Shown here piece by piece: positions 60,701 to 64,000 of a DNA stretch of 64,000 bases (positions are counted from its first letter, which is position 1; each line of letters starts with the position of its first letter). The DNA comes from Acanthaster planci (lineage: Eukaryota > Echinodermata > Asteroidea > Valvatida > Acanthasteridae), in NCBI RefSeq assembly GCF_001949145.1, contig NW_019091526.1, positions 803,954 through 867,953 on the forward strand, given 5' to 3'. Position numbers and translations under genes: made by a program. The notes beneath the pieces were generated by a model that saw only the letters and a list, made by a program, of their open reading frames with translations, ran no database searches and had not been told where the DNA came from.

Positions 60701-63700
60701 GCCCCCAAAAATGGATCAAGTCAGTCATCTGTTACAAAGCCTGACATCTCCGTCACTGATGAGACAGTGTGTAATGTGACAGAACTGAGCGTGACGGACA
60801 TGACGGTCTTAACCTTTGGTCCAGCAGAACTTGGCGGTTCTCGCTATGATTGGTGGGAAGTTTGGGAAGCTGGCAAAGGTCACGGATCTTTTTGCAATAA
60901 TCTTTACAAAAAACAAATAACTGTATGTACTTTACGAGTTCTACAGCGTTCGGATATGACGCTGAATAAAGGTGCACACCTTCAGTCGAGGTAAACTCCA
61001 GGTTTTGAATGGTTTTAATGACAGACGAGCTGAAGAAAATGCAAGCTCCACACAATCCCATATCGAGCACGTGCATAGAGACTGAGACAGTGCTTCAGAT
61101 TGCCTTTTATCAACTAGTGAGGGCGCTATTTATTTTCGTGACGGTATCTGACTCAGATCCGCGGGACAAACGTTTTCCGACAAAAAAGACAAAATGTAAA
61201 CCACAAGAAATTTATCCTGGCATATTTGAAGCACCGAATGGATTTGAGTGACAGATAAATGTCGGTTGACATTGTAAACTCCAAATTTCAAGAGAACTCT
61301 TTATAGATGATAGAGAAACACTTCCAATGAAGAAAAAACACTAGACTGTATGTCCTTACCGTACATGCTCATGTACAGTACTACAACTGTGTGAGAAGAG
61401 GATAAGTCGCGAATATCTCTCCCAATAATGTCAGTCTGCTACTCCAAGAATTACCCAGAGGGTTAATAAGTTGGCCCGGGCTCATGGGGAAACAGCAAAT
61501 TGTTTTTGAAGGTTGGGGGGGCAGATGTGCATTTATGATATTGGATACTTCCTCGGGGAATGCTAAGATTCCGAGGCTTGGGCAACGTATTGCCCTTTAG
61601 TCCTTGTAATCTTGTTCTTCCTTCTTGTGGCAGTGAGAAGCACCACAAGGTTTCCTGTTGAGTAGTTTTATGCAAAAGTTACATGTGTTTTGTGGTAGAC
61701 ATGTGGCTATCATTTTGTAGACTCTCTGTTATTCACAGTTTGTGGACTTTTTTCCTGTAAACTTGGAGTTTTGGTCTTGGGTCTGTTTAATGCATTTGTT
61801 GCTGGAACTTCAAATGTACAAATGTACAAGTGCACTTGAGCACTTCCAGACTTGAGATTGTGTTCATTGATCTGTTGGCCTTGCACCTGTATCACCATAT
61901 TTGGTGGATCTGCCTTACGACATCAAACTGAAAATGCTGCTGAATACCCATGTGGGCTCAGCTAGGCTGTTCTCCCTGCTCCAGGTTTCTAACATTTCAT
62001 ACAGTTGGTATCAGCTGAGTTTATTTTTGGCCTGTGAAATTAGTTTTCAGAGTTTGGGAAAGATTACAGGTAGTTTCACCTTCAGTGAAAGGACGGGTGG
62101 TGAGGACAATGGAAAAGTGGCCATTACGTGACCATTCCATGGATCTCCTTAACATGTAATAGTACATGTACATGTAATCGTACCACCAACATGCATCAAG
62201 TTGATGCTTTTCACTGAAGAGATCAGCTTAAAGCACTTTTAAGCTTTTTTTCCTTGTTTTTTAAAGGGCAAGAGTCACAACACCCAGGGTAATGTGGGAT
62301 TGTAATAGTTATGGGACCCTGTGGAACCCTGAAGGTTCAAAGCCAGACATCTTCTATCTCAGATCATGGAGGTTCAACGATACATGTCTCCATGCTTGGA
62401 TGTACCTGGAGTCATTTCTTGTCCGTTTTCACCATCATACTGCATCATCATTCATCGTACAATGTTTACGTACATACACATGCCTGTTGCTCTTTGCTTG
62501 AAAGTCTCTTCTTTCACATTTGACTGCCAAATTGCATGTATCCTTTACTGCAAATCTGTGTTTGTTTACCACAGGCTTAAACGATTCAGTAGTGGGCTTA
62601 CTGTGGATCAAGATCAGGAGTTTATTCTAGAGGCACGGTGCAGGGATAGTAAATGCACAGGCCTCATAGAACTCAGTGTTATAATTGAGCTCCGTAAAAT
62701 AGATCTCGTTTACTGCCGGATATACATGTACATCTACTTTGGGTCCATTTAGTTAAACTTCAGAAAGCTGCAGAGGTGCTGAACTATGCAAAATGAAGTG
62801 AGAAGCAGGGTTCCTGCGGCCTGGAAAAGTCATGGAAATTTGTTTTTCCTTTTTCATGCCTGGAAAAGTCATAGAATTTTGTAAAAAATGACTAAAGTCA
62901 TGGAATTTTACCATGGAAGTCATAGAACTGTGTGATTTCTATTATCAGAAATCTGTGATTGTATTTGCAACCTGAAAGGCCACATAGTCCAAGAAATTGC
63001 ATTATTTGGTCATGGATTTTTATAATTTGGTCATGGAAAAGTCGTGGAATTTAATTGTCCTTCAGGTGCAGGAACCGTGGAGAAGAATCTTGAACTTAAT
63101 GCATTGAGAGATACTAGTAGGTAACAAGTGAAGATCATTGAGAATGGGTGTTGTCCACCAGCCACTGGTAGAAATATATAACTGTGACAGAAAGGGGAAA
63201 AAAATGAAAGGTCTACATTAGCCAAAAATTTGGAAATAGAGAATCATATTTCAATACGCACAGGTGCACACACACATACACATGTACATGTACACTCTAC
63301 ATACATGTACATGCCACACATCAATGTGGTCTGCAGTATGTGGACACATCTATCAGTACAGACTAGAAGTGCCCCTTAATTGGCAAAGAAAAAAACAGGT
63401 TTGTGGGAACCATTTTGGTGTTTTAGAAATATGTCTGGGTACAGTCCACTAATTCAAGCCCCTTTGAAAACAGTTTAAAATCAGCACGTTCAGGGCCCAA
63501 TAAGATGCATGCCAACATCCCTGAGATTTCTGAAACACAAACGAAATTCTTGTCTGGTCACTAATCTTTCAATGTCTTTTCAATTTTTTGTGGGTTAACC
63601 AATTACATTTTACTTGTTCCCACAAAACAAAATCACACCCCCCCAAAAAAGGTGATTTTTCTGAAGTCTGATTGCAGCCATTTTTCAAGTGGCAACCCTC

Positions 63701-64000
63701 AACTTTCTCAGGCACTTAGGACCATTTTTCAACTGTAGTTTTTAGCCATTCTGCTCTCATATGAGAGCTCAAAGACCCAGGGAATTGATCCTGGCAAGGA
63801 TTTACACAATCTCACCATTTTGGGGGCCTAGCAATCTCCTTTTTCAAAAGATACTATACTGGGGGCACTTTTAATGCTGATGAGCTGGCCAGAAATTCTC
63901 ACTTGAATGAGTGGTCTGCACCCGTATGGTACATGTATATGCAAACTACCTTGTCAAACAGACTTATCTTCACTTCAGGTGCCACCGTTACAAATGCTTT
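51786..64000 (+). CDS. Organic anion transporter, SLCO4/OATP4-like (5' part; continues beyond window)
   Basis: Exons seen: 51786-52608, 53994-54093, 57013-57134, and probably 63979 to the edge. Phases are 1, 2, 1 and junctions are GT/AG. Residues 1-90 are a polar, acidic cytoplasmic N-terminus. CGWRGLRPQCLQCFNRPPG then leads into the first membrane segment with QGMTVNGF (about 122-129). RSGSISSSYD, GHKPLWLGFG and FLHGLGAAPLYTLGVTYIDE are standard OATP landmarks. Exon 3 has the family signature DSPLWIGAWWIGFL with Leu at the usual Arg position, as in human SLCO4A1. The family carries organic anions such as thyroid hormones and bile acids across the plasma membrane. The later membrane segments and the Kazal-like loop lie outside the window. 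A second Met at codon 8 has a better context than the first. Family assignment is firm; SLCO4 subfamily is likely. Confidence 0.9.
52792..53694. mobile_element. Possible DNA element with ~50-bp imperfect terminal inverted repeats, SLCO4-like intron 1
   Basis: The left end (GGCAAAAAAAAAAGAAGTAG, TCTGCTTCC, TAGGG) is loosely mirrored at the right end (reverse complement GGACAAAAAAAAAAAATTAC, CCTGCTTCC, CCCTAA). The interior holds a diverged relative (about 53380-53460) of the repeat at 36166-36435. No coding sequence. Boundaries are uncertain. Confidence 0.35.
54094..57012 (+). other. SLCO4-like intron 2, no gene called
   Basis: AT-rich with TACATG tracts near 54706 and 55490-55575. An exon-like segment at 55031-55106 has a good acceptor and a Cys-rich frame (CVYPNCYCIDK). 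Its phase does not fit between exons 2 and 3, so it is not included. Bases 54409-54424 repeat a word from RIOK3 intron 8. Confidence 0.5.
58491..58605. other. Cluster of CTCTTTTGAG-type mini-hairpins
   Basis: Five related words occur in 115 bases: CTCTTTTGAGGAG, a hairpin ACAACTC-GAAAAA-GAGTTGT (58519-58538), GCTCGTCTTTTTGAGC, GCTCTTTTGGGC and CTCTTTTGGGG. The cluster is just beyond the 3' end of the antisense pseudogene. Function unknown. Confidence 0.4.
58765..60330 (-). pseudogene. Frame-broken copy of a multicopy invertebrate protein family (probably transposon-derived)
   Basis: Pieces in order on the minus strand: an N-terminus at 60330 (MALTAAECAKRYRDCIKNH), a basic stretch after a frameshift (PISQRSERQQRTTRRSW), then KQVYDQLPDSP. 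After a break come KKQKRLLNDNLKVLHAKFL, STFCKLRPWWMVKPSTSDLD and CRCKRC with clustered cysteines. Then RWVTKEKPNGDGKSTTVTVK follows in another frame, and finally CWPLREDKIWFKYDDVITW, ending at TGA 58765. These blocks match, in order, a family I recall as uncharacterised multicopy proteins in cnidarians, molluscs and other invertebrates, which starts with an RYR-type basic region and has a conserved RP.W..KP block and a WP.RED..W block near the C-terminus. The central part is missing and at least three frame changes are present. It lies antisense in intron 3 of the SLCO4-like gene. Confidence 0.7.
60331..62799 (+). other. SLCO4-like intron 3, right part, no gene called
   Basis: No supportable coding exon or RNA gene between the antisense pseudogene and the MITE at 62806. 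A TACATG tract is at 62161-62177. Confidence 0.5.
62806..63079. mobile_element. hAT-like MITE with 6-bp target duplication
   Basis: The left end CAGGGTTCCTGC and the right end GCAGGAACCGTG are inverted copies with one mismatch. GAGAAG flanks both sides directly (62800-62805 and 63080-63085). CAGGG-type termini are usual in hAT elements, for which 5-8 bp duplications are known. The interior repeats GGAAAAGTCATGGAATTT-like words in both orientations. At 274 bp it is non-autonomous. Confidence 0.75.
63264..63295. repeat. 32-base alternating purine-pyrimidine tract (CA/TACATG)
   Basis: A run from GTGCACACACACATACAC through the TACATG words, with strict purine-pyrimidine alternation over 32 bases. 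It is a Z-DNA-prone microsatellite. Confidence 0.85.
63979..64000 (+). CDS. Likely fourth coding exon of the SLCO4-like gene, cut by the window edge
   Basis: The acceptor ATCTTCACTTCAG is followed by GTGCCACC. Joined to the single base left over from exon 3 (57134), this gives Gly and then ATVTNA in frame, in the position where the family has the cytoplasmic loop after the fourth membrane segment. Only 22 bases are visible. Confidence 0.5.

Larger units (their letters stand above)
57540..60806. mobile_element. Possible outer limits of the element carrying the intron 3 pseudogene
   Basis: GTCATATCCGTCAC (57540-57553) is mirrored by GTGACGGACATGAC (60791-60804), 13 of 14 bases. TCCGTCA words also occur as a perfect inverted pair at 57943-57958 and at 60749-60755. 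Such motifs at both flanks of a transposon-like pseudogene could be transposase-binding subterminal repeats. No target-site duplication was found, and either the outer or the inner pairs could be the true ends. Confidence 0.3.

Noticed and set aside
1-64000. CRISPR arrays, bacterial operons, phage genes
   Set aside because: Intron-containing animal genes and dispersed eukaryotic repeats are present throughout; no regularly spaced identical repeats were seen.

Overview
The window is animal genomic DNA from a draft assembly: there is an 825-base run of N at 37716-38540. The genes are split by introns with ordinary GT/AG junctions. Two conserved genes are recognisable on the + strand. One is a complete RIO-family kinase, RIOK3, with eleven coding exons (14530-23018, 548 codons). 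The other is the 5' part of an organic anion transporter of the SLCO4 (OATP4) type (51786 to the right edge). AT-rich spacer DNA full of palindromic words (TACATGTA, ACCGGTA, TAGGCCTA), together with these two proteins, suggests an invertebrate deuterostome such as an echinoderm or lancelet. This taxon is inferred from general sequence style and not proven.

Layout. Bases 1-13972 are two tandem copies of a unit of about 7 kb; the left copy enters from outside the window. The unit has no convincing gene but contains an AAGTCA minisatellite and several GC-rich hairpins. RIOK3 follows at 14.5-23.0 kb. A minus-strand exon at 23.7 kb may belong to a gene converging on it. Bases 23.8-51.5 kb are mostly gene-poor. 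They hold a CpG-rich segment with a possible untranslated first exon (25.9-26.3 kb), several non-autonomous DNA transposons with target-site duplications, a 43-bp perfect inverted repeat, a second promoter-like segment with a good start codon and splice donor (46.75-46.91 kb), a dead Penelope-like element fragment carrying a GIY-YIG domain (47.2-47.8 kb, minus), and a clear terminal exon of an unidentified minus-strand gene (48583-48781). The SLCO4-like gene starts at 51.5 kb with a 5' leader attached to its first coding exon. Its third intron (57135-63978) contains an antisense, frame-broken copy of a multicopy invertebrate protein family and a hAT-like MITE.

The two recognised genes are not functionally linked: one is a cytoplasmic kinase, the other a plasma-membrane transporter. 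No prokaryotic operon, CRISPR array, tRNA or rRNA was seen. All exon junctions are inferred from reading frame, splice consensus and protein similarity recalled from known families. No alignment or transcript evidence was available. Exons lacking an initiator Met are easy to miss by eye, so further exons may be hidden in the 24-51 kb region.
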